Source of the DNA: Mycobacterium colombiense | GTDB lineage: Bacteria > Actinomycetota > Actinomycetes > Mycobacteriales > Mycobacteriaceae | Length of the DNA stretch: 62,037 nt | NCBI RefSeq assembly: GCF_001665835.1 | Contig: NZ_LZSX01000090.1 | Span: 1 to 62,037, forward strand | Reading direction: 5' to 3' | Shown here: one piece after another, positions 26,985 to 36,028 of the stretch | How positions within the stretch are numbered: position 1 is the first letter of the stretch | Layout: every line of letters starts with the position of its first letter | Program-made: the position numbers and the translations under genes | Notes under the pieces: generated by a model | Told to the model about the DNA's origin: nothing | Seen by the model: only the letters and a program-made list of their open reading frames with translations | Databases searched by the model: none

Positions 26985-27425
26985 TCAGGAATCCCGGTGG
27001 TATTCGTCGTTCATCAGCACCTCGACGCCGCGCCAGCCCCAATACACCCGGTGGGCCTGGATCAAACCGTCCTCGATCTCCATCACCTCGACGAAATCCA
27101 TTTGCTCGCCCTGCGGCGTCACACGCGGATACTCCCAAGTCGCTCGCCGACCGTCGGTGAAAAAGCCGGCCCGGTGATAGGTGCGCAGCTGCGGAGTGCG
27201 AGCCACCACCTCGGCGAGAAACGGACGTAGTTGCTCGTGACCTTGGCGGATCCCATTACCGCCGGTGATGTGGGCGACCGGGCTTTCCAAGGTCGCGTCG
27301 GGCGCATAGCAGGCCAGCAGGGCATCCAGGTCATGAGCGGCCAGGGCGCTTTCCCAAGCGTGCATCACTGCCTGGATCTCGCCGGGCGAGGCGGACTGGT
27401 TCGCTGCGGTGCCATCGGTGTCCAT
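26985..27425 (-). CDS. SnoaL/NTF2-like protein
   Basis: A 146-residue NTF2-fold protein: MHAWESALAAHDLDALLACY and APDATLESPV at the N-terminus, YHRAGFFTDGRRATWEYPRV and VYWGWRGVEVL further on. Members are isomerases, cyclases or ligand-binding proteins. It converges on the TetR gene and diverges from the ArsR-like gene, which might regulate it. Confidence 0.85.
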   Translation of the reverse strand: MDTDGTAANQSASPGEIQAVMHAWESALAAHDLDALLACYAPDATLESPVAHITGGNGIRQGHEQLRPFLAEVVARTPQLRTYHRAGFFTDGRRATWEYPRVTPQGEQMDFVEVMEIEDGLIQAHRVYWGWRGVEVLMNDEYHRDS

Positions 27426-27489
27426 AGCCCCATCTTGGCGCCGATTTACTTCGGCGGGACCCGAAATGTTTGCCGCCTATCGTGGTGGC

Positions 27490-28284
27490 ATGTCCAGCGA
27501 TCCTGCAGTCGCTGTTGCAGCCGAGCAAGGCGGGGACGCCGATATCGCCAGGGTTGCCGCACTGATCGGCGAGCCTACTCGTGCACGGGTGTTGATGGCG
27601 TTGCTCGACGGGCGCGCGCTGCCGGCCGGCGTGCTCGCCGCCGAAGCGGGCGTGGCCGCCTCCACGGCCAGCGAGCACCTCGCCCAGCTGGTGGCTGCCG
27701 ACCTGCTGACCGTGCACCGTCAAGGCCGCGCCCGCTACTACCGTCTGGCTGGCTCGGCAGTCGCCGAAGCCTTGGAGGCACTTGCCCGGATCTCTGCACC
27801 GGAGCCGATTCGCTCCCTGCGGCAAGGGACCCGTGCGCATGCGCTCCGCCGGGCCCGCACCTGCTACAACCACCTCGCCGGGCGGCTGGGCGTGGCGGTC
27901 ATGAGCGCGATGCTCGACCAGGACCTGCTCACCGGTGGCGACGGACACTACCGTCCCGAACAAGCCATCGCCGACCGACTGTCGGGTCCCGGAACCGACC
28001 TGACCTACCGGCTCACCCCGCGAGGTCGAGAAACCTTGTCCGCCATAGGTATAGACCTGGACTCCCTAAGCCGCAACAAGCCCATGATCCGCTATTGCGT
28101 GGACTGGTCCGAACAACGCCACCACCTCGCCGGCGCACTCGGGGTGGCACTAACCCGGCGCATGTTCGACCTGGACTGGATCCGTCGCATCAATCAACGC
28201 CGCGCGGTGGTACTCACCGACACCGGACGGCAAGGGCTCACCGAGACTTTCGGAGTACCCGAAAACTGGGATAGCGCCCGGTAG
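27490..28284 (+). CDS. ArsR-family transcriptional regulator with a long C-terminal region
   Basis: The 264-residue protein has an ArsR winged helix at about residues 20-95 (GEPTRARVLMALLDGRALPA, GVAASTASEHLAQLVAADLL, RQGRARYYRLAG). The remaining 160 residues look like a repeated winged-helix-type domain (YRLTPRGRETLSAIGID, VVLTDTGRQGLTETFG), which is longer than typical metal sensors. No cysteine metal site like CxC is evident in the sensor helix, so an organic ligand or redox signal is more likely. Divergent NTF2-like gene at 64 bp may be its target. Confidence 0.88.
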   Translation: MSSDPAVAVAAEQGGDADIARVAALIGEPTRARVLMALLDGRALPAGVLAAEAGVAASTASEHLAQLVAADLLTVHRQGRARYYRLAGSAVAEALEALARISAPEPIRSLRQGTRAHALRRARTCYNHLAGRLGVAVMSAMLDQDLLTGGDGHYRPEQAIADRLSGPGTDLTYRLTPRGRETLSAIGIDLDSLSRNKPMIRYCVDWSEQRHHLAGALGVALTRRMFDLDWIRRINQRRAVVLTDTGRQGLTETFGVPENWDSAR

Positions 28285-28409
28285 AGCAACTTTCGTGGAC
28301 GCTGATTTCACCGGCAACTCTACGGACCTCCTACCGACATCGTCTAGGTCGCGGTATACCTGGTTCAGCTGACGATCAAGGTGTCTAGGGATACCGCGGA
28401 ACCGGCAGG

Positions 28410-29603
28410 CTAGCTAGTGATTCCCGCCAATTCGCGTGCCACCGCGTCGAACGCGCGCAATGTGTCGAGCATGTGCGGTTCGTGCGAGTCCAGTTGGGTG
28501 GACAGCTTGGCGGCGACCAGCTCCGCGCGACGGTTGACGTAGATCATCTGTCCGCACATGCCCTGGCACAACACGACGTCGTTGCCCGGATAGGGGAACC
28601 ACATCTGATTGCGGTACATCCCGCCGGGCATTTCGTTGTCGTCAGGGCTGGCGGTGAACGCCTGGCGCGAGTCGGGCCCGCCGTCGAGGGTGTCGGCGAT
28701 CCACGCCGCCGGCACCACTTGTTGGCCGGTCAACGAAGCACCGTCACGCAAGAACAGCGACCCGAATCGGATCATGTCGGTAAGGCAGGCGCTGATACCG
28801 CCGTCAAAAAACCCTGTGCCGCTTCCATCTACGCCGATGGTGGCATCGCATTGGGCACCGATGCGGGTCCAGAGGAGTTGCGACATCAGTTCGGGCATTC
28901 GCAGGCCGCCGGCGACCTCGCAGATCCAGCCCAGCACATCGGTTTCACACGAACGATATTCGAACGGGCCGCCATGAGCGGACTTCTGCCGCAGGGTCAA
29001 CAGGAATTCCTGCAGCGTGGCGGGGGCGTCGGGGCTGTTCCTGGGCGCCCAGCCCATCGCCTGGTCGAGAAGATGTATCTCCGCAGCCGGGTCCTGATAG
29101 TTCTCCGAGAAGCCGATGCCCGACCTCATGTCCAGCAGGTGCCGCACCGTGGCTCCAGCGTAGCCGCAATCCGCCAGTGCCGGAACATATTTCGTGACCG
29201 GCGCGTCGAGCGCGATCGCACCGGCCTCGTGCAGCGAACCGACGACCGCCGCCACCAGCGACTTGCTCACCGAGAACAGCAGGTGCCGAGTCTGCGCGCC
29301 CATGCCGCCGAGGTACTCCTCGGCCACCATCGCCTCGCGGTGACAGACGGCCCACGCGTCGGTGCCGGTGGTGGCCATTACCGCCCCCACGGTGCTGACC
29401 TTCCCGCCATTGCTGGTCACCCGGATCGCCGACACGGGAGCGGCGGCCGCGGGCAACGTCGCGACCGGCCCGGTCCCGCACGAGATGACGTCAGTCGGCA
29501 CAAAATCTTCCACGTGTTGGAAGGACCACTGCGCGTAGGGCGCCGAGAGCCAGTTGTCCAGTGAGATGCCGGCCGGGGCGTGAGCCGTACGGCCGTCGGT
29601 CAC
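28410..29603 (-). CDS. Serine hydrolase of the beta-lactamase/NylB-like family
   Basis: The 397-residue enzyme has the SxxK motif SVSK at residues 111-114 with the nucleophile Ser111 and the second motif YRS at 216-218 in EYRSCETDVLGW. This matches class C beta-lactamase-like hydrolases such as 6-aminohexanoate-dimer hydrolase, which cleave amides or esters. No signal peptide is visible, so it should act in the cytoplasm. Its GTG start overlaps the TGA of the ATP-grasp gene (GTGA), implying coupled synthesis and a shared pathway. Confidence 0.9.
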   Translation of the reverse strand: MTDGRTAHAPAGISLDNWLSAPYAQWSFQHVEDFVPTDVISCGTGPVATLPAAAAPVSAIRVTSNGGKVSTVGAVMATTGTDAWAVCHREAMVAEEYLGGMGAQTRHLLFSVSKSLVAAVVGSLHEAGAIALDAPVTKYVPALADCGYAGATVRHLLDMRSGIGFSENYQDPAAEIHLLDQAMGWAPRNSPDAPATLQEFLLTLRQKSAHGGPFEYRSCETDVLGWICEVAGGLRMPELMSQLLWTRIGAQCDATIGVDGSGTGFFDGGISACLTDMIRFGSLFLRDGASLTGQQVVPAAWIADTLDGGPDSRQAFTASPDDNEMPGGMYRNQMWFPYPGNDVVLCQGMCGQMIYVNRRAELVAAKLSTQLDSHEPHMLDTLRAFDAVARELAGITS

Positions 29604-31174
29604 GCGCGTGCGACGAGCCGGGAGACGATCGGCGCGGCGGGCGTCAGGGGCGTCGAGACGAACTTCGCCTTCATACCCTTGACCCAGCGCTGGCAGCGCT
29701 CGCTGAGCTTGTAGTCGTCCGTCTGCAGGTGTGAGCGAGTGACCAGCACGCCGAGTTGGGCACCCTCGGAACGTAAGTCGCCGGGCGCCGCGACCCGCAT
29801 GTAAAAGGCCTCGGAGCCGTCGAGCAGCGTGGCCCAGTCGTTGGCGGTCCGCGAAAAGGAGACCCGACCGTCGTCGTCGATGCGCCATACCCCGGTGCGT
29901 GGCGTCGCGGTGAACAGCTCGACGTCCGGCGACGTCTCCGTAATGACCACCTGACCCCAGACCTCGTCCTCGCCATAGCCGCGCTCCCAGCGCGAGTTGA
30001 TCTCGTCGATGTCGAGCTCGTACTCCACGTCCATGTACTCGAGCAGATGAAAGAGGAACAGCGGCATGTCGGCGTAGGCCTCGGTGGTCAGGTTCGTCAT
30101 CGGGCTTGCGCCGGACAGGCGGGGGTTCACCTCGCCGAGGTAGAGCTCGTTGGAGTCCAGGTCATGCAGAAGGTCCACCTCGAAGTAGCCGAGGTAACCC
30201 TCGCGGCGCATGACGTCGCCCAACTTTGCCACCATTTCTCGCGCGGCGTGGGTCTGGGCGGGCGGCAGCACCTCGCGCCAGATGTCATTGCCACACCAGC
30301 TGCCCCGGCTCGGAGTCAGCTCCGAATAACCGACGAGGCTTGTCATCGCGGGGCCGACCACGGTGCCGTGGCGGGTCACGGCACCCTCAAGGCACACCTC
30401 GACATTACGGATGCGCTTCATGACTTTGACTTCTTGTTGCGTGGTCAGGTCACGAGCATGCTCGTCCCAGTCGCGCTGACCGTGCACAAAGAACGTCCCG
30501 CTGCCGGCGTTGCCGTAAGCGACCGAGATGACGAGGTCATCTTTCAATCCGGCGTTCTGCGCGAGCGCCAGTAGTTCGTCGTAGGAGCCGGCCCGTCCGA
30601 TTACGTGTGGCACGCTCGGTATGCCCGCCTCGTTGGCCAGACGCGTCATGACGATCTTGGAGCCCAGGCGCTGGCGCAGCTCGAACGGCGGATGCATGAC
30701 CTCGAGGCCTGCCGACCGCGCGAGGGCCTGGATTTCCTCGTTCAGCATTACAAAGCAGCACTTGCCACCGGGACCTTTACCGGCGATGAATTCAACCGTC
30801 TCGGGATCGGACAGGAGGTGGCTGCACACCTCGTCCATGGAGTCGAAATCACGGCGGTCGCGCCGCCGGGGCACGAACACGCGCGAATGTGTGCCCTCGA
30901 AAGAGTCAAAGTAGGTCAGGTAGAAGAAGTTTCGTATCCATCGGTCAACGCCGAGCAGATTGAACGGCGTCGGCGAGATGAAGTACAGCGGCACCTTGTT
31001 CGTGTGAAAGAACGCGCGTATGTCCGACAGGCCGTTCAGCGTCCGGCGCGGCTCGGACCCCATCACGTCTGCCGCGGTGACGTCGAGGCGCGAAACCGGG
31101 GCGAGGGTTGTGTCGCAACCCGAGGCGGTGCGGTCAGCGCAACGGCGACGAAATGGCATACCTCCATTCGACAA
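29600..31174 (-). CDS. ATP-grasp ligase (biotin-carboxylase-like), substrate unknown
   Basis: The 524-residue protein has an ATP-grasp core at about residues 160-400: VMTRLANEAGIPSVPHVIG in the central domain, the glycine-rich loop YGNAGSGTFFV and metal-binding LYLGEVNPRLSGAS. These enzymes join a carboxylate to an amine or thiol through an acyl-phosphate. There is no biotin-carboxyl partner gene, so peptide or amide ligation is more likely than carboxylation. TTG 31174 or the ATG at 31159 could start it; the ATG has GGAGGT directly abutting. It lies 67 bp after a P450 gene. Confidence 0.85.
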   Translation of the reverse strand: MSNGGMPFRRRCADRTASGCDTTLAPVSRLDVTAADVMGSEPRRTLNGLSDIRAFFHTNKVPLYFISPTPFNLLGVDRWIRNFFYLTYFDSFEGTHSRVFVPRRRDRRDFDSMDEVCSHLLSDPETVEFIAGKGPGGKCCFVMLNEEIQALARSAGLEVMHPPFELRQRLGSKIVMTRLANEAGIPSVPHVIGRAGSYDELLALAQNAGLKDDLVISVAYGNAGSGTFFVHGQRDWDEHARDLTTQQEVKVMKRIRNVEVCLEGAVTRHGTVVGPAMTSLVGYSELTPSRGSWCGNDIWREVLPPAQTHAAREMVAKLGDVMRREGYLGYFEVDLLHDLDSNELYLGEVNPRLSGASPMTNLTTEAYADMPLFLFHLLEYMDVEYELDIDEINSRWERGYGEDEVWGQVVITETSPDVELFTATPRTGVWRIDDDGRVSFSRTANDWATLLDGSEAFYMRVAAPGDLRSEGAQLGVLVTRSHLQTDDYKLSERCQRWVKGMKAKFVSTPLTPAAPIVSRLVARA

Positions 31175-31241
31175 GTGTGCGCCCTACCCGTGCCCGTGTC
31201 GAAGAATCGAATGCCTGAACGCGGGCCGACGATTGCGGATC

Positions 31242-32546
31242 TCAGCCTGCATTGACTCTGGCGGGTCCGAGGTGGACGGGTAGGTACTTGATTCCGTGCA
31301 ACAGGGTGCTGTCGTTCGGGATCGGTGCGCCGGCGAGCGTGAGTTGGGGAAAGCGTTCGAAGAGCGCCTGCAGACCGACGTTCAATTCCATGCGGGCGAG
31401 CGGTGCGCCGAGGCAGGCGTGAACACCCGTGCCGAAGCCGATGTGCTCGCGGGCGTTGACACGGGTGGTGTCGAATTCGTCGGGGCGCTCGAAGACCGCA
31501 GGATCGCGGTTGGCTCCGGCGATGCTGAGGAAGACGGTCGAGCCTCGAAGCACGGTGTGGCCGTCGATCTGCACTGTTTGGGTGGCCACCCGGGCCCCGA
31601 ATTGAGCGACGCAGTTGTAGCGCAGCGTCTCTTCGACCGCGTTGGGCCAGCCCTCGGGATTCGCATGAAGGCGGGCCAACTGGTCGGGGTGATCGACGAG
31701 CGTCACGACGGCGTTACCGAATGCGTGGGTGGTGGTAATGAAGCCGGCACCGAGTAGCAGGCCCGCGAACATCCTGACTTCGAGGGCGGTGAGCTCGGTT
31801 TCTTGAAGGACCGCAGACAAGATGCTGCTGTCGCCGCCACTGCGGCGGAGCCGCTCGATGTGCGCGTCGCTGTAGCGTTCGAACTCGCGCAATGCCGTGA
31901 GGGCTGTCTGGAAATCCGCCCACGACGGCACCGTGGTGGTGAGCAGTTTGGCGCCGGGTTCGGCCAGCGCGTGCAGATAGGGGATTTCCTCGCGGGGGAT
32001 TCCCAGCATCTCGGCGATGACCTCGATGGGGATTCGCGAGGCAAAGTCGGCGATCAGGTCGCAACCAGTGTGTTCAGCGAGATCGTCGACCGCGGCGTTG
32101 GCGATCTCCTGAATGCGGTGGCGCAGTCGGTCGATCGCCCGCGGAGTGAATGCCCGCGACACCAGGCGTCGTAGGCGCTCATGCTCGGGTGGATCGATGA
32201 CCAGCAAAGACGGTGGCTCCAGGCCGTTCAGCACACCTGGGTTCGTCTTCGTCAGCACCCACCGAGCGATCCGAAATGGCGACCGGTCGCGGGGTTTAGC
32301 GGTTCGGAACCTATCGTCACGCAACACCTCACGCACGAGCTGCGCATCGGCGGTGACCCAGCCGGCGATCACCGGCGAAATGCGCCCCCGCTCGCGGATC
32401 TGCTCGATGAGGCGCTGCGCGTTGTCGGGCCGGTTGTTATCGATCACCAACTCGGCGAAGGGATCGCCCCGGCGAGCAAGCACCTTCAGCGTCGCGCGAG
32501 CCAGCCCGTAGCCGAACAACCAATGCGACCGGGTTTTGAGGTCCAT
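31242..32546 (-). CDS. Cytochrome P450, CYP140-like, with an altered I-helix
   Basis: The 434-residue protein resembles mycobacterial CYP140: N-terminal RGDPFAELVIDN, ExxR in VEETLRYN and heme-ligand Cys378 in FGTGVHACLGAPLAR. The I-helix reads LLLGAGFITTTHAFGN, so the acid of the usual AG-x-E/D-T motif is Ile270. The threonines remain. Such P450s can still work with altered proton delivery or unusual substrates. ATG 32546 was chosen at the natural N-terminus. It probably heads an operon with the ATP-grasp and serine hydrolase genes. Confidence 0.93.
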   Translation of the reverse strand: MDLKTRSHWLFGYGLARATLKVLARRGDPFAELVIDNNRPDNAQRLIEQIRERGRISPVIAGWVTADAQLVREVLRDDRFRTAKPRDRSPFRIARWVLTKTNPGVLNGLEPPSLLVIDPPEHERLRRLVSRAFTPRAIDRLRHRIQEIANAAVDDLAEHTGCDLIADFASRIPIEVIAEMLGIPREEIPYLHALAEPGAKLLTTTVPSWADFQTALTALREFERYSDAHIERLRRSGGDSSILSAVLQETELTALEVRMFAGLLLGAGFITTTHAFGNAVVTLVDHPDQLARLHANPEGWPNAVEETLRYNCVAQFGARVATQTVQIDGHTVLRGSTVFLSIAGANRDPAVFERPDEFDTTRVNAREHIGFGTGVHACLGAPLARMELNVGLQALFERFPQLTLAGAPIPNDSTLLHGIKYLPVHLGPARVNAG

Positions 32547-32708
32547 CCCCGCATTGTTCGCTCTGCCAAGCCTTATGGATAGAGGCGAGCACGCCGCAGT
32601 CGCCGACGCCGGCGGGCGAGTGCAGACGGTCGCATGCTGCGGATCCTCGAGATAGCGGCGCACCACGCGAAATCCGTTGCGGGAGTGCGGGCGTAGGAAG
32701 CTGACTGC

Positions 32709-33182
32709 TTAGCTGGCGACCGACCGCTCCAACGTCGCCAGCGACGCGGCGAGGTAATCCTCGGCGAAAATCGGCATCTGGCCGACGCGTTCCCGGAACG
32801 CCTGCGGCGTGCCGCTCCAGTCGTAGGTGAGGGTGACGTCCGTGCGGCCACCGTTGGGGGCGAGGTCGTAACGCCAGAACCAACCGCCGGGGGTGTGGTT
32901 ACCCGAATCGTCGAGGATCCCCGGCAGCCACCCGATGGCGCGGTCCCGCTCGAACACGTTGACCAGGTTGTACGTGACGTAGTCGCCGCCCGCCTGCGTG
33001 AGGTACATGTTCATCGCGAACATCTGTCCTGCGCCCGTGATCGGCGCGGTGTCCACCGCGTCGCGGACCCAGTCGGTGGGTTCGGTGTTCCGGTGGCGGG
33101 AGGGGTCGGCGAGGACGCTGAAAACCTCGGCCGCGGTGGCGGCGATGGTGCGGGTGACGACGTACTGTTCGGTGGCGCTCAT
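32709..33182 (-). CDS. SRPBCC/polyketide cyclase-like START-fold protein
   Basis: The 157-residue protein has the SRPBCC layout: VVTRTIAATAAEVFSVLADP at the N-terminus, a middle strand set (GDYVTYNLVNVFERD, GWFWRYDLAP) and a long C-terminal helix (YLAASLATLERSV). It likely binds a small hydrophobic ligand. Its ATG overlaps the TGA of the DUF899 gene in ATGA, so the pair is coupled. Confidence 0.88.
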   Translation of the reverse strand: MSATEQYVVTRTIAATAAEVFSVLADPSRHRNTEPTDWVRDAVDTAPITGAGQMFAMNMYLTQAGGDYVTYNLVNVFERDRAIGWLPGILDDSGNHTPGGWFWRYDLAPNGGRTDVTLTYDWSGTPQAFRERVGQMPIFAEDYLAASLATLERSVAS

Positions 33183-33874
33183 GATCGGTCCGGTCCGTAC
33201 GCGGCCGCGATATCGGGGGAGTCGAGCCACCCCGAGTAGGTGGGTCGCGAAGGCCAACCCTCGGGCGAATCGAGCCATTCCTCTTGGCGACCCCACGGCA
33301 GAATGTCGATCAGTCCGAAGGAGTGACTGAGCTGCTCGGTGCCTCGCCCGTTCGTATGCCACGTGCGGTACACCGTGTCGCCGTCGCGTAAGAACACGTT
33401 GACGCCGAAACCACCACCCGGCGGCGCGTCCATGTCGGCGGCGAACGTGCTCTGCGACGACGAATACCAGTCCATGCAATTGCCGACCCGGCGCTTGTAG
33501 GCGAGTGCTTCCTCGATCGGTCCGTTGGTGACGATGACGAACCGGGCGTCGTAGTTGGCGAGGAACTCCAGCCGGGTGAATTGCGAGGTGAAACCAGTGC
33601 ATCCACCGCACTGCCACTGCGCGCCGTCGGACCACATGTGGTGATAGACGATCAGCTGCGATCGGCCGCCGAAGACATCGGCCAGCCGGATTGGACCGTC
33701 GGCACCGACCAGGGTGTAGTCGGCCAATTCGACCATCGGCAGCCGCCGCCGCTGGGCGGCGATCGCATCCAGTTCGCGGGTGGCGGCCTTTTCGCGTTGG
33801 CGTAATTCGTCAAGTGCGGCGCGCCAGGTGTGGTGATCGACAACCGGCGGCAACGCCGTGTTTTTCGTGGTCAT
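33179..33874 (-). CDS. DUF899 thioredoxin-like protein
   Basis: This 231-residue protein is a DUF899 member: WRAALDELRQREKAATRELD at the N-terminus, the thioredoxin-like block LIVYHHMWSDGAQWQCGGCT with a CGGC pair, and GVNVFLRDGDTVYRTWHTNG. A redox role is plausible from the CxxC-type motif. ATG 33874 follows AAAGGTGGAG. It is first in a two-gene operon with the SRPBCC gene. Confidence 0.9.
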   Translation of the reverse strand: MTTKNTALPPVVDHHTWRAALDELRQREKAATRELDAIAAQRRRLPMVELADYTLVGADGPIRLADVFGGRSQLIVYHHMWSDGAQWQCGGCTGFTSQFTRLEFLANYDARFVIVTNGPIEEALAYKRRVGNCMDWYSSSQSTFAADMDAPPGGGFGVNVFLRDGDTVYRTWHTNGRGTEQLSHSFGLIDILPWGRQEEWLDSPEGWPSRPTYSGWLDSPDIAAAYGPDRS

Positions 33875-34038
33875 GTCTCCACCTTTGCTCTTAATTTCTC
33901 CGTCTGGAAGGTCTGACCGGTGGACGGCGCCAAATTCATCGGGAAAAGACGCCACCCCCACTACTCGATCGCGAAAAATGCTCTTGACCCGCATGCCCAG
34001 TGCTGGGTTCGATATTGAAGAACGATGGGAGGCCCGCG

Positions 34039-34359
34039 ATGAGGACGTTCATTCGCCATTTTGTAGTCATCGCCATGTTGGCGTTCGCCTCGATGGCGGC
34101 CGTGACAATCATGACGCCCGCGGTGAGTAAGGCCGACTGCGGTGACGGTGAGTGGTGGGACCCGACCGGCAAGGTCTGCCGACCGCTCGGAGTCGGGCCA
34201 CAACCCTTGGCCTGCGACCCGGGCCAGTGGTGGGACCCGACGGCCAACGTGTGCCGGCCCCTCGGTGTCGGGCCGCAACCGCTCGCGTGCGACAACGGCT
34301 GGTGGTGGGATCCGGGCGCCAACGAATGCCGTCCGCCCGCGGTACCGCCGGCCGGCTGA
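34039..34359 (+). CDS. Small secreted protein with three WWDP-cysteine repeats
   Basis: The 106-residue protein has a signal peptide (FVVIAMLAFASMAAVTIMTP, cleavage near SKA at about residue 33). The mature part is three repeats of about 22 residues built around WWDPxxxxCRP: GEWWDPTGKVCRP, GQWWDPTANVCRP and GWWWDPGANECRP, linked by LGVGPQPLACD. Two cysteines per repeat suggest disulfides. Function unknown. ATG 34039 is preceded by GGGAGG. Confidence 0.88.
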   Translation: MRTFIRHFVVIAMLAFASMAAVTIMTPAVSKADCGDGEWWDPTGKVCRPLGVGPQPLACDPGQWWDPTANVCRPLGVGPQPLACDNGWWWDPGANECRPPAVPPAG

Positions 34360-34433
34360 TACGCACACCCGGGTCGCGAAAACATAAGTCTCGCACCGCG
34401 GAAGGCCATTGGCGGTGACTTCGCGATTGTCAC

Positions 34434-35225
34434 TCAGTCGACGATGATCCCACCGGTCAGATTGGCAACAGTCCCGGTCATCGCCGACGCACGATCGGAA
34501 GCCACCAATACGGCGGCCTGGGCGAGTTCCGCCAGGGTAGTCGCCCGGTTTCGGTGACTGTTGGCGGCCATCGTGGCCGCGAATTCCGTTGGGGTGGTGT
34601 GGTATGCGCGGGCGTGTAAGCCGAAGACGACGTCGATGGTCGAGGTTTCTTCGATGCCGCTGGTACGTAGGCAGACGGCGCGCACGCCGTGCGGCGCCCA
34701 TTCCGCCGAGAACGCCCGATTGAGTGCTTCCATCGCGGCCCACGCCGGACTCATACCGCCGAGCAGCGGTATGCCCAATCGGGCAGGCTCGGGTGTGTGC
34801 ATGAGGATGACTCCCGATTTCTGGGGGATCATGTGTCGTGCGGCCGCTCGAGCGGTGAGGAAATGCGCCTGAGCGTACGTCGTGATCGGCAGCGAGAAAT
34901 TCTCGAGTGACAGCTCGGTCAGCGGTGTTCCCTGCATATGATCTTGCGCGATCCCGATGGCGTTGAACGAGATATCGACCGTCGCCGCTTTTTCGGCGAC
35001 GGCATCGAGGTGTTCCGCCACCGCCTGTTCGTCGAGCGCGTCGACCTGCGCGGCTTCCGCCGTTCCGCCGGCGGCGGTGATTTCTTTGGCGACGGTGTTG
35101 ATCGCCTCGAGGTCGCGTCCGGTCACAAAGACGCGTGCGCCCTCCTGGGCGAATGCGCGGGAAACCGCGGCGCCTACGGCACCTGCGGCGCCGTAGACGA
35201 TCGCGGTCTTGTTGTCGAGCAGCAT
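34434..35225 (-). CDS. SDR-family protein lacking the YxxxK catalytic motif
   Basis: The 263-residue protein has a Rossmann start (AIVYGAAGAVGAAVSRAFA), FVTGRDLEAI and an NAxG motif (FNAIG), placing it in the SDR superfamily. Where classical members have YxxxK it reads GGMSPAWAAMEAL, so the catalytic tyrosine and lysine are missing. It may bind cofactor without normal chemistry or use other residues. ATG 35225 follows GGAGGGAGGA. It is 80 bp downstream of another SDR gene on the same strand. Confidence 0.88.
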   Translation of the reverse strand: MLLDNKTAIVYGAAGAVGAAVSRAFAQEGARVFVTGRDLEAINTVAKEITAAGGTAEAAQVDALDEQAVAEHLDAVAEKAATVDISFNAIGIAQDHMQGTPLTELSLENFSLPITTYAQAHFLTARAAARHMIPQKSGVILMHTPEPARLGIPLLGGMSPAWAAMEALNRAFSAEWAPHGVRAVCLRTSGIEETSTIDVVFGLHARAYHTTPTEFAATMAANSHRNRATTLAELAQAAVLVASDRASAMTGTVANLTGGIIVD

Positions 35226-35305
35226 GGTGGTCCTCCCTCCGCCGTCTAGCGGCGGTTTGATTGCGGCTGAACGTGATTCGGTTTTAACAAGCGGCCTTCG
35301 CAGGC

Positions 35306-36028
35306 CTAGCGGGCCGGTTCCGGGTTCATCAGAGCGGCGTATCGGACTTCGAGCGCCTTGGCCGCGCCGCTGCGCCAACTCTGCGAAACCGACTGCGACA
35401 TCGGATCGGGAAAGATCTCTTCGGCCCCTTGCTCCACCCCGTCAAGGATGGCGCGCGCCACGGAGTCCGCAGCCGATTTGGGTATGTCGAGCCCTCGGGT
35501 CATGTCGGTGTCCACCGGTCCGGTCAGGACCGCGTGAACGCGGACGCCCTGTCCTGACAACAGAACCCGCAAGGATTGCGTCAAGTTGAATGCGGCCGCC
35601 TTGGAGATGGAATAGGCGGGAATCAGGGGCAGCGGGGCCAGCGCGTTCACGGAGAGGTTGTTGACGATGGCTCCCCGCGACCGAATCAGCAACGGCAGCA
35701 AGGCCTGCGTGAGGTCGTAGGTACCGAAAAGATTGACCGCGAGGTGTTGTTGGAGCACGGTGCGATCGCTCAAGTCGTCGTAGAGCGCAACCCCGGCGTT
35801 GTTGATCAGGATGTCGAGGGATTCGACTTCCCTGGCGGCCTGCTCAACCTGTGCCGCATCGGTGATGTCCAGCGTCAGGGCCTTCACGCGTGGATCTGGG
35901 TGGGCGACCGGCCGGCGTGTACCGGCGTACACCCGCGCGGCGTCTCGGTGCAAAGCCTCCTCGACGATGGCCCTCCCGATGCCACGGTTGGCACCGGTCA
36001 CCAAGACGGTCTTACCAGCGATGGTCAT
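35306..36028 (-). CDS. Short-chain dehydrogenase/reductase
   Basis: A 240-residue SDR with TGANRGIGRA at residue 11, LDITD, NNAG and the catalytic pair in AYSISKAAAF. The pattern fits short SDR_c enzymes of unknown substrate. ATG 36028 has an excellent TAGGAGGA site. It is divergent from the ECF sigma gene, with 143 bp between starts, and may be a target of that sigma factor together with the following SDR gene. Confidence 0.93.
   Translation of the reverse strand: MTIAGKTVLVTGANRGIGRAIVEEALHRDAARVYAGTRRPVAHPDPRVKALTLDITDAAQVEQAAREVESLDILINNAGVALYDDLSDRTVLQQHLAVNLFGTYDLTQALLPLLIRSRGAIVNNLSVNALAPLPLIPAYSISKAAAFNLTQSLRVLLSGQGVRVHAVLTGPVDTDMTRGLDIPKSAADSVARAILDGVEQGAEEIFPDPMSQSVSQSWRSGAAKALEVRYAALMNPEPAR

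Noticed and set aside
28473..29564. Plus-strand 363-codon open frame over the serine hydrolase
   Set aside because: No domain and antisense to a frame with SVSK and YRS motifs.
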